Shown here one piece after another: positions 41,663-50,624 of a DNA stretch of 64,000 nucleotides. Under the pieces are notes generated by a model. That model was not told the origin of the DNA and searched no databases. It saw only the letters and a program-made list of their open reading frames with translations. Each line of letters starts with the position of its first letter. Within the stretch, counting starts at the first letter, position 1. Source of the stretch: Curtobacterium flaccumfaciens (lineage in GTDB: Bacteria > Actinomycetota > Actinomycetes > Actinomycetales > Microbacteriaceae); NCBI RefSeq assembly GCF_013359815.1, contig NZ_JABMCF010000040.1, positions 434,001 to 498,000 on the forward strand, read 5' to 3'. Both the position numbers and the translations under genes were made by a program.

Positions 41663-42298
41663 TCAGCCCGGGAACCGCTGGGCTCCCGCGACGGCCGACG
41701 TCGGCAGCGCGTCCCCGGGGATCGCGACTCCGGCGGTGAGTGCCGACGTCCAGTCCGCGGTCGGTGCCACCGCGGCGAGGTTCGACTGCAACAACGCCAT
41801 CAGCGTGCGGTGCACCGTCTCGGCGGACACGGCCCCGCCGGCGTTGACGATGTTGATCGCGCCGGTGGCGTCGGACAGCACCTCGACCGAGACGCCGAGC
41901 GCCTCCGCCTCGGCTGCCGAGGCGATGATGCAGTTGTTCGTCATGAAGCCGACCAGCGTGACCGTGTCGATCGACCGCTCCTGCAACCAGGCGAGCAGGT
42001 CCGTGTGGGCGAAGACGGAGCTGAACTTCTTTGTGACCTGATGCCACCGGGGCGTCCGTCGTCGCTCGATCTCGGGGTGCAGGGCGAACGCCTCCGTCGT
42101 CGGGTTGAACACCGGCGCAGCGTCACCGGCGGTGTGCTGGACGACGACGATCGGCGTGCCGGCAGCCGTCGCGGCGTCGATCGCGGTCGTGATCTGCGCG
42201 AGCGCGTCGAGGACGGGCGGGAACCGGACCTCGAGTGGACCGCTGAAGTACTCCAGCTGGATGTCGACGAGGACGAGGGCGCGCTGGGGATCGGACAC
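41663..42298 (-). CDS. Isochorismatase-family cysteine hydrolase
   Basis: 211 residues from GTG at 42298 with AAGGAG five bases upstream. Catalytic triad of the family: Asp12 in LVLVDIQLEY, the Lys in HQVTKKFSSVF, and the Cys in GFMTNNCIIASAAEAEALG. Members hydrolyse isochorismate, nicotinamide or other amides; no signal for a specific one. It is divergent from the GlxA-type regulator at 42414, which may control it. Confidence 0.88.
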   Translation of the reverse strand: MSDPQRALVLVDIQLEYFSGPLEVRFPPVLDALAQITTAIDAATAAGTPIVVVQHTAGDAAPVFNPTTEAFALHPEIERRRTPRWHQVTKKFSSVFAHTDLLAWLQERSIDTVTLVGFMTNNCIIASAAEAEALGVSVEVLSDATGAINIVNAGGAVSAETVHRTLMALLQSNLAAVAPTADWTSALTAGVAIPGDALPTSAVAGAQRFPG

Positions 42299-42413
42299 GG
42301 GAGCTCCTTGGGTCGGTGGGCGTACTGGACGATCCTCGTCCGTCGATGCGCTCGATGCGATTGGCACGCGTGCGTCGGTACGATGGATCCAGGCCAAACC
42401 GGAGGAGTCCCAC

Positions 42414-43361
42414 GTGCGGATCGCCATCTACGCCTTCGACGGCATCACGATGTTCCACCTGTCGGTTCCGCAGATGGTGTTCGACGAGGTCACCCGGCTC
42501 GGGCTCGCCGATTGGGAGACCGTCGTCTTCTCCGACCGGCCCGGTTCGGTCCGGACCGCCGAGGGGCTGACGCTCGGTCCGGTGCAGGGGCTCGACGCCG
42601 CGGCGGACGCCGACCTGGTCGTGGTGCCGTCCTGGACCGACGACGGCACTCGCCTGCCGGCACCGACGGAGCGGGCGGTCGTCGACGCGCACGCGCGGGG
42701 ATCGGTCGTGGCCGGTCTGTGCCTCGGGTCGATCGCGGTCGCCGGTGCCGGGCTCCTCGCGGGACGCAGCGCCGTCACGCACTGGCGCGAGGTCGACCGG
42801 CTCGCCGCCGCACACCCCGACGTCACCGTGGACGCCGACGTGCTCTACGTCGACCACGGTGACGTGCTGACCTCGGCGGGCACGGCGTCCGGGCTGGACG
42901 CGTGCCTGCACGTCGTGCGGACGCGGCTCGGCGCCGAGGCGGCGAACAAGGTCGCGCGGAGCCTGGTCGTCGCGCCGCATCGCGAAGGCGGGCAGGCCCA
43001 GTACATCGAGCGGCCGGTCGTGCAGCATCGGGGCGACGACCCGGTGGCGACGGCATCAGCCTGGGCGGTGGAGCACCTGGACGAGGAGCTCGGCGTCGAC
43101 CGACTCGCTGCGGCGGCCCACATGAGCCGCCGCAGCTTCGTCCGGGCCTTCAAGGCGTCGACCGGCACCACCCCGGCGGCCTGGGTGCGGAGTCGCCGTC
43201 TGGACGAGGCCCGTCGGCTGCTCGAGACCACCGACCTGCCCGTCGACCGGATCGCCGCAGCGTGCGGGTTCGGCAACCCGGTCACGCTGCGGCAGAACTT
43301 CGCCGTGGCGTTCGGCAGCACGCCCTCGAGCTACCGCCGACGGTTCGACGCGCGGCCCTGA
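42414..43361 (+). CDS. GlxA-family regulator (DJ-1/PfpI domain plus AraC DNA-binding domain)
   Basis: 315 residues from GTG at 42414 after GGAGGAG. An N-terminal DJ-1/PfpI-like domain (RIAIYAFDGITMFHLSVPQM, with a Cys in VVAGLCLGSIAVAGAG) is followed by an AraC HTH pair: LGVDRLAAAAHMSRRSFVRA and RIAAACGFGNPVTLRQNFAV with the closing GSTPSSYRRRF. Such regulators usually activate a linked operon. The divergent isochorismatase gene is the likely target. Confidence 0.9.
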   Translation: MRIAIYAFDGITMFHLSVPQMVFDEVTRLGLADWETVVFSDRPGSVRTAEGLTLGPVQGLDAAADADLVVVPSWTDDGTRLPAPTERAVVDAHARGSVVAGLCLGSIAVAGAGLLAGRSAVTHWREVDRLAAAHPDVTVDADVLYVDHGDVLTSAGTASGLDACLHVVRTRLGAEAANKVARSLVVAPHREGGQAQYIERPVVQHRGDDPVATASAWAVEHLDEELGVDRLAAAAHMSRRSFVRAFKASTGTTPAAWVRSRRLDEARRLLETTDLPVDRIAAACGFGNPVTLRQNFAVAFGSTPSSYRRRFDARP

Positions 43362-43378
43362 CCGGCCGATCCGCGGTC

Positions 43379-44245
43379 TCAGCGCGGCGCCGATGGCGAA
43401 ACCGCGGCGGCCGTCGACGGCCAGTGTGTCGGTCGATCGAGACCACGGGGCAGCGCCGTGGTGCCGTCTCCGCGCGACGCGTTCACCTGCGCCTGTGTGA
43501 GGAACACCGCCGTGGACAGGTCGGCTCCGTCGACCCGTACATCCCGGAGGTCCGCGCCGAGCAGGTCGACACCGGACAGGTCGACACCGCGCAGGTCTGC
43601 CGCGATCAGCGTGGCTCCCCGCAGGTCGGCCCCGCGCAGCGACCGTGCGCGGAGGTCGCGCCCGGCGAGGTCCGCCCCCGGTCGCAACAGCCCGTCCGGA
43701 GCGTCGCCCGCACCGGCGTTGTACCGGCCTCGGACCTCGGCGCTCACCTCGACGAGGACATCTCGCACTCGAGCGTGCAGGGGCTCCACGTCCAGCGCGA
43801 GGAGCATCGGCCGACCGGCGTCGAGGCTTCGCCGGATCTCCTCCGCGAGGAGGGCAGCGTCGTCTGCCGAGTCCGGGGTCACCGCACGGTCCTGTGCCTC
43901 GGCGAGGTGCCAGAGCATCTCGTGCAACCTGCGGACGATCGGGAACACCCGGAACATCTCCGCGCGGGAGTCAGGGTGGTCATGCCAACTGACCCCGTCG
44001 TAGAGGGTCTGGGACACGTACTGGCCAGCACCGGAGCAGTCGAAGACGGTGCAGCCCCGGAACCCTCGCGGCCGCAGCGCCTCGTGGATGGAGCAGGAGA
44101 AGTCATCAGCGAGGTTGCCGCAAGGGGTGCCGGCGGGTTTGTCGATCGGGAAGTCGGCGGAGCGCTGGAACCCGAAGGCGGTGCAGCAGAGCGCGAAGCA
44201 GTTGCCGCAGTCCGCGCGCAGGGCGGACCGGTCGGTGGTCGTCAT
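43379..44245 (-). CDS. Pentapeptide-repeat protein with Cys-rich N-terminal domain
   Basis: 288 residues, ATG at 44245 after AGAGGAAG. Residues 10-75 have a CxxCxxxCC motif (DCGNCFALCC) with further Cys in PCGNLADDFSCSIH and GCTVFDCSG, suggesting a Zn or Fe-S site as in YkgJ-type domains. Residues 190-250 are pentapeptide repeats (ADLAGRDLRARSLRGADLRG, then ADLRGVDLSGVDLLGADLRD). Pentapeptide repeats form a right-handed beta-helix; some mimic DNA. The role is unknown. Confidence 0.85.
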   Translation of the reverse strand: MTTTDRSALRADCGNCFALCCTAFGFQRSADFPIDKPAGTPCGNLADDFSCSIHEALRPRGFRGCTVFDCSGAGQYVSQTLYDGVSWHDHPDSRAEMFRVFPIVRRLHEMLWHLAEAQDRAVTPDSADDAALLAEEIRRSLDAGRPMLLALDVEPLHARVRDVLVEVSAEVRGRYNAGAGDAPDGLLRPGADLAGRDLRARSLRGADLRGATLIAADLRGVDLSGVDLLGADLRDVRVDGADLSTAVFLTQAQVNASRGDGTTALPRGLDRPTHWPSTAAAVSPSAPR

Positions 44246-44443
44246 GGAGTGGTCTTCCTCTGGTGGTCTGGATGGTGTGCCGGGTGCGGGGGAACTCCTG
44301 GTGGAGTTCCCCGTCCGGGCGCACGAGACCACCCCCGCGCGTCGGCGGGGCGAACCGGTGGTGCTGGGTGACCGGTGGGTCACCGAGAGAGACGGAGGAT
44401 CACTGCGGCCAGGCTAGCGTTCCCGGTGCGATGGGAACGCGGA

Positions 44444-44484
44444 ACGGGCGTACCTGGTCGGAACGACCGACCGGGTACGCCCGT
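44444..44484 (-). terminator. Terminator of the Na+/H+ antiporter gene
   Basis: ACGGGCGTACCTGGTCGG (44444-44461) and CCGACCGGGTACGCCCGT (44467-44484) pair over 18 bp with one mismatch, loop 5. It lies 26 bases after the antiporter stop. The remainder of 44246-44510 shows no gene. Confidence 0.8.
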
Positions 44485-44510
44485 TTCGACCAGGTGTGCC
44501 CGGAGTCGCC

Positions 44511-46118
44511 CTACGACGATGTGGGCGGTGACGCCACCGATTCGATGCCGTCCAGCCGCGCCTCTTCCGCGTCGTACCCGGCGCGCACCTGACGCAGCAC
44601 CAGGTCGTCGATCTCGTCGGCGTCCCGCAGGCGCAACAGGGTGTTCGCCTTGTGCTGGACGAGTGCGAGCTCGAGGGCGACCGCGTTGTCGTGCCGCTGC
44701 AGCGCGGGGTGGTCGTCGTCGTCCCCTTCGCGGGCCTCGATCACGTCGAGGTGCGCCTCGTACTCCTTCCGCAGGCGATCGACGGTGGCACGATCGGCTC
44801 CGGTCGCCCGTGCGAGACGGGGGAGTGCATCGAGCGCCTCCTCGATGGCGGTGCGTTCGGCGTAGCGACGTTCCTCGCTGACGGACTCGTCCTCGGGCAG
44901 CGCGGCGCGACGCAGGACGGCCGGCAGCACGAGGGCCTGCCCGACGATCGTGACGATGACCACGCCGGCGGTGACGAAGACGATGAGGTCCCGCTCGGGG
45001 AAGTCGCCGCCGGACTCGAGGGTGCGCGGCACGGCGACGGCCATGGCGAGCGACACGGCGCCCCGGAACCCGGCGAAGCCGCTGACGAGCCGGTCGCGGT
45101 GGCCCTCGCGGGGTTCCCCGCCGGTGCGTCGGGTGACGAGCCAGATGGTCCCGCCCGCGGCGTTGAGGAACGCGAACCGCACGATGACGAGCAGCACCGC
45201 GACCGCGAAGACGATCCCGGTCCCGCGCAGCAGGTCGGCGGGGTCGAGTGCACGTGCGGCGACCATCGCCTCGATGCCGACCAGGACGAACAGCGCGCCG
45301 TTGAGCAGGAAGGTCAGGAACGACCAGAACGCGCGCACCTGCTGGCGGGTCTCGGCTCGGTCGAGCTTGGGACCGACCTGGCTGACGACGATGCCGGCCG
45401 CCACGACGGCGAGCACGCCGGAAGCGCCGATGGCCTCGGCGGCCAGGAAGGCTGCGAAGGGCACGAGCAGGGTGACGAGGTTCTCGAGCACGACAGTGTC
45501 GACGCGCCGCAGCACCATCGTCCCGATCCACGCGGCCGCGAGCCCGGCGGCGACCCCGCCGATGTAGGACAGGACGAGCATGCCGGACACGCCCCAGAAC
45601 GTGAGCTCCTGCGTGCCGACGGTGACGGCCACCGCGATGCCGTAGACGACGAGGGTGGTGCCGTCGTTCACCAGGCTCTCGGCGCGGAGCACCGTGACGT
45701 TCCGCCGCGGCAGCATCTTCGTGAGCACGCCGACCGCGGTCGCGTCGGTCGGGGCGACCGCGGCGCCGAGCACCCAGGCCGGTCCCCACGGCATCCCGAG
45801 CAGGTGCAGCAGGACGGCGACGGCACCGGCGGTCACCACGACGAGCAGGGTGCCCATCAGGACGATGCCGCGCAGGTTCTTCCGGATCTCGCGGAGCGAC
45901 GTCGTCAGGCTCTCCCAGTAGAGCAGCGCCGGCAGGAACAGCAGCAGCACGGCCTCGGCGGGGAGCTCGACGTCCGCGAACTCCGGCACGAGCCCGAGCA
46001 GCGCGCCGAAGACCAGGAGCAGCACGGGTGGTGCGATCCGGATCCGGTCAGCCACGGCCGCCGTCAGTGCGATGGCGAGGCCGAGCACGACCACCAGTTC
46101 CGGTCCCAGCACGTGCAC
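44511..46118 (-). CDS. Na+/H+ antiporter, CPA1 (NhaP-like) family
   Basis: 535 residues from GTG at 46118. About 12 helices, with CPA1 motifs: LPALLYWESLTTSLREIRKN, AAVAPTDATAVGVLTKMLPR (the PTDA-type site), ESLVNDGTTLVVYGIAVAV (ND pair) and FAGFRGAVSLAMAVAVPRTL. A cytoplasmic helical tail of about 110 residues (RRYAERTAIEEALDALPRL, then YEAHLDVIEAREGDDDDHP) ends the protein. It exchanges sodium (or potassium) for protons. Confidence 0.92.
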   Translation of the reverse strand: MHVLGPELVVVLGLAIALTAAVADRIRIAPPVLLLVFGALLGLVPEFADVELPAEAVLLLFLPALLYWESLTTSLREIRKNLRGIVLMGTLLVVVTAGAVAVLLHLLGMPWGPAWVLGAAVAPTDATAVGVLTKMLPRRNVTVLRAESLVNDGTTLVVYGIAVAVTVGTQELTFWGVSGMLVLSYIGGVAAGLAAAWIGTMVLRRVDTVVLENLVTLLVPFAAFLAAEAIGASGVLAVVAAGIVVSQVGPKLDRAETRQQVRAFWSFLTFLLNGALFVLVGIEAMVAARALDPADLLRGTGIVFAVAVLLVIVRFAFLNAAGGTIWLVTRRTGGEPREGHRDRLVSGFAGFRGAVSLAMAVAVPRTLESGGDFPERDLIVFVTAGVVIVTIVGQALVLPAVLRRAALPEDESVSEERRYAERTAIEEALDALPRLARATGADRATVDRLRKEYEAHLDVIEAREGDDDDHPALQRHDNAVALELALVQHKANTLLRLRDADEIDDLVLRQVRAGYDAEEARLDGIESVASPPTSS

Positions 46119-46177
46119 TCCGATCGTCGTCCGACCCGCCAGTCAACGCCGATCCACGGTGGATCCTTCCAGAACAG

Positions 46178-46222
46178 CCGGACGACGCGCCGCACCACAC
46201 CCGGACGACGCGCCGCACCACA
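46178..46222 (+). repeat. Two perfect 22-base direct repeats
   Basis: 46178-46199 and 46201-46222 are identical and begin CCGGACGACGCGCCGCACC; a degenerate third copy (GCACGACGCGTCACGAGCG) follows. It lies between the antiporter start and the stop of the next gene, so it could affect antiporter expression. Confidence 0.75.
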
Positions 46223-46248
46223 GCGCACGACGCGTCACGAGCGCCCGC

Positions 46249-47382
46249 TCACACCGCCCGCGGCCGCCGCACCACCCGCCGCCACCACGCGCGCCACGGC
46301 AGGGAACTCACCAGCGCCGACCCGATCACGACGGTCCCGAACCACCCCACGACGACGCCCGGGATCGGCACGAGCAGACTCGCCCACAGCAGCACCGACA
46401 GCACCCCGAGGACGTACGCCGCCCCGGCCTTCAGGTACCGAAGCCGCTTCAGCCCAGCAGCCTGGTCGACCCGCGAGGTCAGGCGGGCCAGGAACACCGC
46501 GCCCACCCCGATCGCCCCGATGGCGACCGCGGCCTGCTCCAGCGCCCCGAGCCCGTCCGACCCGAGCGGCCCGGACCCCGACAGGCTGTACACGCCGTCG
46601 AGGATCTCGAAGAGCATGAACACGACGAGCCCCCGCTCGAACACGACCGTCGACGCGTACAGGTGGATGCGCCAGGCCCCGCGGCCGACCCCGATCGACG
46701 CCGTGTCCGACCCGCCGCCGCCGGGGCCGCTGCGCAGCGCCCACGCCGCGGTCCGCTTCGACACGAGGTACGCGGCGATGCCGGCCACGCCACCGAGCGC
46801 GACCGGCAGCAGCGCACCGGCGGCCCAGCCGGAACGCGACCCGACGAGCACGGAGGTCACGACGACCCCCGTCGCAGCGGTGACCAGTGACCAGACGCGC
46901 GGTCGCGCGACGGAGGCGAGCCGCGCCTCCAGGCTGCCCAGCCACGACCTGCGGGACGCGCGGTCGGTGTTGAACAGGTACTCGGCGAAGACCTGCCAGA
47001 TGAACGCGGCGCCGAAGGCGGCGAGGGCCGGACGCACCTCGGCCAGGTGCGCGGAGAACGAGCCGGGCGCGAAGACGGCTTCCTCCACCGAGCTGGCCGG
47101 GTCGGTCGCGTCACCGACCGCGACAGCCGCCGGCGGCAGGAGCAGGCGCATCGCGAGCACGCCCGCGACGATCCCGAGCGACAGGAACAGCCGCCGGGCG
47201 GGGGAGTGCAGCCGGCCGGCGATGCCGGCCATCGGCACGGACGAGTCCGCTGCCATCGCGATCTCGAGGAACGCGAGGGCGACGAAGGCGAGCGCTGCGG
47301 CGGGGCCGAGCACCAGCCAGGCCGCCGCGGCGGCCGCGACGGTGATGAGCAGGGGGACGGTCAGGAGTGATCTCGTGGCCAT
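46249..47382 (-). CDS. DUF475/TerC-like integral membrane protein
   Basis: 377 residues using ATG at 47382 (MATRSLLTVPLLITVAAAAA); a GTG at 47397 is possible. Many helices: LAFVALAFLEIAMAADSSVP, LFLSLGIVAGVLAMRLLLPP, AFGAAFIWQVFAEYLFNTDR, and a C-terminal group (LEQAAVAIGAIGVGAVFLAR, VLGVLSVLLWASLLVPIPGV). The EIAMAADSS and WQVFAEYLF segments sit where DUF475 proteins have their conserved acidic metal-site motifs. Function unknown; TerC relatives handle metal ions. Confidence 0.65.
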   Translation of the reverse strand: MATRSLLTVPLLITVAAAAAAWLVLGPAAALAFVALAFLEIAMAADSSVPMAGIAGRLHSPARRLFLSLGIVAGVLAMRLLLPPAAVAVGDATDPASSVEEAVFAPGSFSAHLAEVRPALAAFGAAFIWQVFAEYLFNTDRASRRSWLGSLEARLASVARPRVWSLVTAATGVVVTSVLVGSRSGWAAGALLPVALGGVAGIAAYLVSKRTAAWALRSGPGGGGSDTASIGVGRGAWRIHLYASTVVFERGLVVFMLFEILDGVYSLSGSGPLGSDGLGALEQAAVAIGAIGVGAVFLARLTSRVDQAAGLKRLRYLKAGAAYVLGVLSVLLWASLLVPIPGVVVGWFGTVVIGSALVSSLPWRAWWRRVVRRPRAV

Positions 47383-47470
47383 CTGCCCATCCAGCACGGT
47401 CGGGCTGGGCGGCGCATGGAGCGCTCCTGGGCATCGGCCTGGAGGCCCGTGGGGACCCCGCAGAACGGGT

Positions 47471-47504
47471 GACGGCCCGTCCCCACTTGCGGGGACGGGC
47501 CGTC
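47471..47504 (-). terminator. Terminator of the MurA-like gene
   Basis: GACGGCCCGTCCCC (47471-47484) and GGGGACGGGCCGTC (47491-47504) pair perfectly over 14 bp, loop ACTTGC, 24 bases after the stop. Confidence 0.85.
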
Positions 47505-47528
47505 AGGTCGCGCGGGTGGGTCGTCGCG

Positions 47529-49097
47529 TCAGTCGTGGAACGTCTCGATGGACGCGCCGAGCGAGTTGAGGCGCTCCTGCAGCTGCTCGTAGCCACGGGC
47601 GATGATGCCGACGTTGCGCAGGACGCTCTCGCCCTTCGCCGCGAGCATCGCCAGCAGGATCACCACGGCGGGCCGCAGCGCCGGCGGGCAGCTGATCTCA
47701 GCGCCGGAGAAGTGCGTCGGGCCGGTGACGTCGAGGCGGTGCGGGTCACGCAGGGTGACGCTCGCGCCCAGGCGGGTGAGGTCGAGCAGGTGGATCGCCC
47801 GGCCCTCGTAGACCCAGTCGTGCACGAGCGTGGTGCCCTCGGCCATGGCCGCGATGACGACGAAGAACGGCAGGTTGTCGATGTTCAGGCCGGGGAACGG
47901 CATCGCGTGGATCTTGTCGATCGGCGCATGCAGTTCGGACGGGTACACCGTGATGTCGACGAGGCGGGTGCGGCCGTTGGCGGCGGCGTACTCCTCGGTG
48001 ACGTCGAAGCGCAGGCCCATCTCGGCCAGGGTCGCCAGCTCGATCTCGAGGAACTCGATCGGCGCCCGGGTCACGGTGAGGGTCGACGCGGTGACGATGC
48101 CCGCGGTCAGCAGGCTCATCGCCTCGACCGGGTCCTCGCTCGGCCAGTAGTCCACGACCTCGTCGATCTTGCTCTTGCCGGTGATGCGGAGCGTGGTGGT
48201 GCCGATGCCCTCGATCTGCACCCCGAGCAGCTCGAGGAAGAAGCAGAGGTCCTGCACCATGTAGTTGGGGCTGGCGTTCCGGATGACGGTCTCGCCGTCG
48301 CGGGCCGCGGCGGCCAGGATCGCGTTCTCGGTCACGGTGTCGCCGCGCTCGGTGAGCACGACCGACTTGGTGGGGACGGCCTGGTTCGCCACGTCGACCT
48401 CGTACCAACCGGAGGTCGCCTCGACGTCCACGCCGAACGGACGGAGCGCGATGAGGTGCGGTTCGACCGTGCGGGTGCCGAGGTCGCAGCCGCCGGCGTA
48501 GGGCAGGCGGAAGGACTCGTACCGGCCGCTGAGCGGGCCGAGGAACATGAGCACGCTGCGGGTGCGGCGGGCGGCGTCTGCGTCGATCGCGTCGAGGTGC
48601 AGGTCGTCGGGGGCGACGATCTCGAGGGTCTCGCCGTCCTCCGACCACGTGACGCTCGCGCCGAGGCTGCGGAGCACGTCGATGATGCGGTCGACCTCGA
48701 CGATCCGGGCGACCTTGTGCAGACGGGTCACGCCGCGGTTGAGCAGCGAGGCGCAGAGCAGTGCCACGGCGGCGTTCTTGCTCGAGTTCACCGCGATGGA
48801 GCCGCTGAGCTTCCGGCCGCCCTGGACGCGCAGGTGTGCACGCTGCGGGGCGCCGCCGATCGAGACGATCTGCTGGTCGAGGGCGTCGCTGATGCGGGTG
48901 AGCATCTCGAGGGACAGGTTCTGCCCGCCCTGCTCGATGCGGTTGATGGCGCTCTGGCTGGTGCCGACGCGTTCGGCGAGCTGGGCCTGCGTCATGCTGC
49001 GGCCCTTGCGGGCGCCCCGGATCAGGGCGCCGACCTCACGGAGGGGTGCTGCGGTCGCCGGAGATGCCGGCGAGACGACGGTGGTGGTGTCGGTCAT
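47529..49097 (-). CDS. HTH-MurA fusion: XRE-type DNA-binding domain on UDP-GlcNAc 1-carboxyvinyltransferase
   Basis: 522 residues, ATG at 49097. Residues 22-80 are a Cro/C1-type helix-turn-helix (SMTQAQLAERVGTSQSAINR, IEQGGQNLSLEMLTRISDAL). From residue 85 on it is a full EPSP-synthase-fold MurA: Lys107/Asn108 in NSSKNAA, the loop Cys204 in AGGCDLGTR, and ARDGETVIRNASPNYMVQDL. MurA moves enolpyruvate from PEP to UDP-GlcNAc, the first step of peptidoglycan synthesis. Usual MurA length is about 420, so the extra 90 residues are the HTH. Catalytic activity is likely but not certain. Confidence 0.88.
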   Translation of the reverse strand: MTDTTTVVSPASPATAAPLREVGALIRGARKGRSMTQAQLAERVGTSQSAINRIEQGGQNLSLEMLTRISDALDQQIVSIGGAPQRAHLRVQGGRKLSGSIAVNSSKNAAVALLCASLLNRGVTRLHKVARIVEVDRIIDVLRSLGASVTWSEDGETLEIVAPDDLHLDAIDADAARRTRSVLMFLGPLSGRYESFRLPYAGGCDLGTRTVEPHLIALRPFGVDVEATSGWYEVDVANQAVPTKSVVLTERGDTVTENAILAAAARDGETVIRNASPNYMVQDLCFFLELLGVQIEGIGTTTLRITGKSKIDEVVDYWPSEDPVEAMSLLTAGIVTASTLTVTRAPIEFLEIELATLAEMGLRFDVTEEYAAANGRTRLVDITVYPSELHAPIDKIHAMPFPGLNIDNLPFFVVIAAMAEGTTLVHDWVYEGRAIHLLDLTRLGASVTLRDPHRLDVTGPTHFSGAEISCPPALRPAVVILLAMLAAKGESVLRNVGIIARGYEQLQERLNSLGASIETFHD

Positions 49098-49207
49098 GCG
49101 CGCCACGCTAACACGCTCATGAGATAAAGCAGTGGAAGATCGACACCCGTTGCGCGTCTTGAGGTCTCGAATACGTCACAGTTGGGAATTTCGGGGGACG
49201 AAACCGC

Positions 49208-50014
49208 TCAGGGATCGGTCAGGGTGCCTCGGACGATGGAGTCACCGGAGTGCGCCGGATCACCGTCGTCGGCCTCGGCCGAGACGTCCACGACCGGGAA
49301 CTCCGCGGTGTCGACGCCGTCGGGCACCGTGAAGCGGCCCTGGTCGCCGTCGAGGTAGCCGACGCTCACCAGGCCGCCGAGGTCCGACCGCATCATCCAG
49401 ACCTCGCGCAGCGGACCGGTGCCGGAGCGACCGCGCTCTCCGTGCAGGTCGACGAGCAGGGTCACCCTGCCGTCCTGGTCACGTTCGAGTTCGGCGCGGC
49501 CGGTCGTCCCCGACCAACCGGGCAGTGCGGCGAGCTCGGTGTTCGCCAGGACGGTCTCGGTGTCGCCGCGGGGGAGTCCGGGGACGATCCCCGACGCCAC
49601 ACCGATGCCGAGGACGACGGCGATGACACCGACGCCGGCGACCGCGACGGCGAGGGCTCGGCGACGACGGGGACGGGATCGGGGCCGGCGGGCCACGGCG
49701 TGGTGCTGCGCGTCGGACCGGGTGCCGACGGGCGCCCCTTCGGGTGTGCGTTCGGCCGCTCGTCCGGGTTCGGTCGTCGCCGCCGACTGTTGCGGCGTCC
49801 GGGCGATCTCGGCCGCGATCCGGTCCCACACGTGCTCCGGGGGCGCGGCCAGCGTGACGTCCTCGGACGCACGGGTCACCGCGGCGACCCGCTGCAGCGC
49901 GGCCACCTCGTCGCGGCACCGGTCACAGGACGCCAGGTGCTCGGCGACGTCGTCCGCGGCGACCTGGTCGGAGACCGCGAGCATCGCCAGCGTCTCGTCG
50001 TCGACGTGCTTCAT
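49208..50014 (-). CDS. Anti-sigma factor, RskA/zf-HC2 type
   Basis: 268 residues, ATG at 50014 overlapping the sigma gene stop (ATGA). N-terminal zinc-binding anti-sigma domain: DVAEHLASCDRCRDEVAALQ (HxxxCxxC). A basic Arg-rich stretch precedes one membrane helix (ALAVAVAGVGVIAVVLGIGV). The extracytoplasmic RskA-like domain has the closing REVWMMRSDLGGLVSVGYLD. It should hold the ECF sigma factor at the membrane until proteolysis. Confidence 0.9.
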   Translation of the reverse strand: MKHVDDETLAMLAVSDQVAADDVAEHLASCDRCRDEVAALQRVAAVTRASEDVTLAAPPEHVWDRIAAEIARTPQQSAATTEPGRAAERTPEGAPVGTRSDAQHHAVARRPRSRPRRRRALAVAVAGVGVIAVVLGIGVASGIVPGLPRGDTETVLANTELAALPGWSGTTGRAELERDQDGRVTLLVDLHGERGRSGTGPLREVWMMRSDLGGLVSVGYLDGDQGRFTVPDGVDTAEFPVVDVSAEADDGDPAHSGDSIVRGTLTDP

Positions 50015-50556
50015 TCGATCACCTCCAGACGTGTTCGGAGCCGAGTCAGACTTCGGTGGATGTGGCTCTTGACGGTGCCCAGTGGCAGTTCGAGCCGTTC
50101 GGCGATCTCACGATGGCTGAGGTCGTCGTAGAACGCCAGTCGCATCACGCGTCGTGGGACCTCGTCGAGCCGCTCGAGCTCGCCGGCGACCAGTGCGCGT
50201 TCGGCCAGGTCGAATGCCGGTTCCGGCGCTGGTGTGGTCTCCTCGACCACGTCCGGGTCGGCGGCGCTGGCGTGCCGTCTGCGCTCGTTCTGCGCGTCGG
50301 CGATGCAGTTCCGGGTGATGCCGACCAGCCATGCGCCGAGCGGGGCGCGGCCGGGATCGTAGCTCGTGCTGCGCTGCCAGGCCTTCACGAAGACCTGCTG
50401 CGTGACGTCCTCGGCGGCGGCCGGGTCGGCCAGGGCGCGCAGGGCCAGCGAGTACACGAGCGACGACCACCGTTCGTAGACGGCTCGCAGGGCGTGCTCG
50501 CCCCCGGCGCGGAACGCGTCCGAGAGCTCGCTGTCGTCCGGGAGGATGGTCGTCAC
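50011..50556 (-). CDS. ECF sigma factor, SigK-like
   Basis: 181 residues from GTG at 50556 with AGGAAG upstream. Region 2: YERWSSLVYSLALRALADPA, AEDVTQQVFVKAWQRSTSYD, GAWLVGITRNCIADAQNERR. Region 4 HTH: PRRVMRLAFYDDLSHREIAE, RLELPLGTVKSHIHRSLTRL. Pairing with an RskA-type anti-sigma supports the SigK group. It is third of four genes in the order DUF4397, sortase, sigma, anti-sigma; a CGATCCG/CGGATCG hairpin (50591-50615) lies in the gap before it. Confidence 0.9.
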   Translation of the reverse strand: MTTILPDDSELSDAFRAGGEHALRAVYERWSSLVYSLALRALADPAAAEDVTQQVFVKAWQRSTSYDPGRAPLGAWLVGITRNCIADAQNERRRHASAADPDVVEETTPAPEPAFDLAERALVAGELERLDEVPRRVMRLAFYDDLSHREIAERLELPLGTVKSHIHRSLTRLRTRLEVIE

Positions 50557-50624
50557 GTCTTCCTGTCGCTGGCGCGGTCGTCGTCGACCACGATCCGATC
50601 GTAGGGGGCGGATCGTCGCCACGG

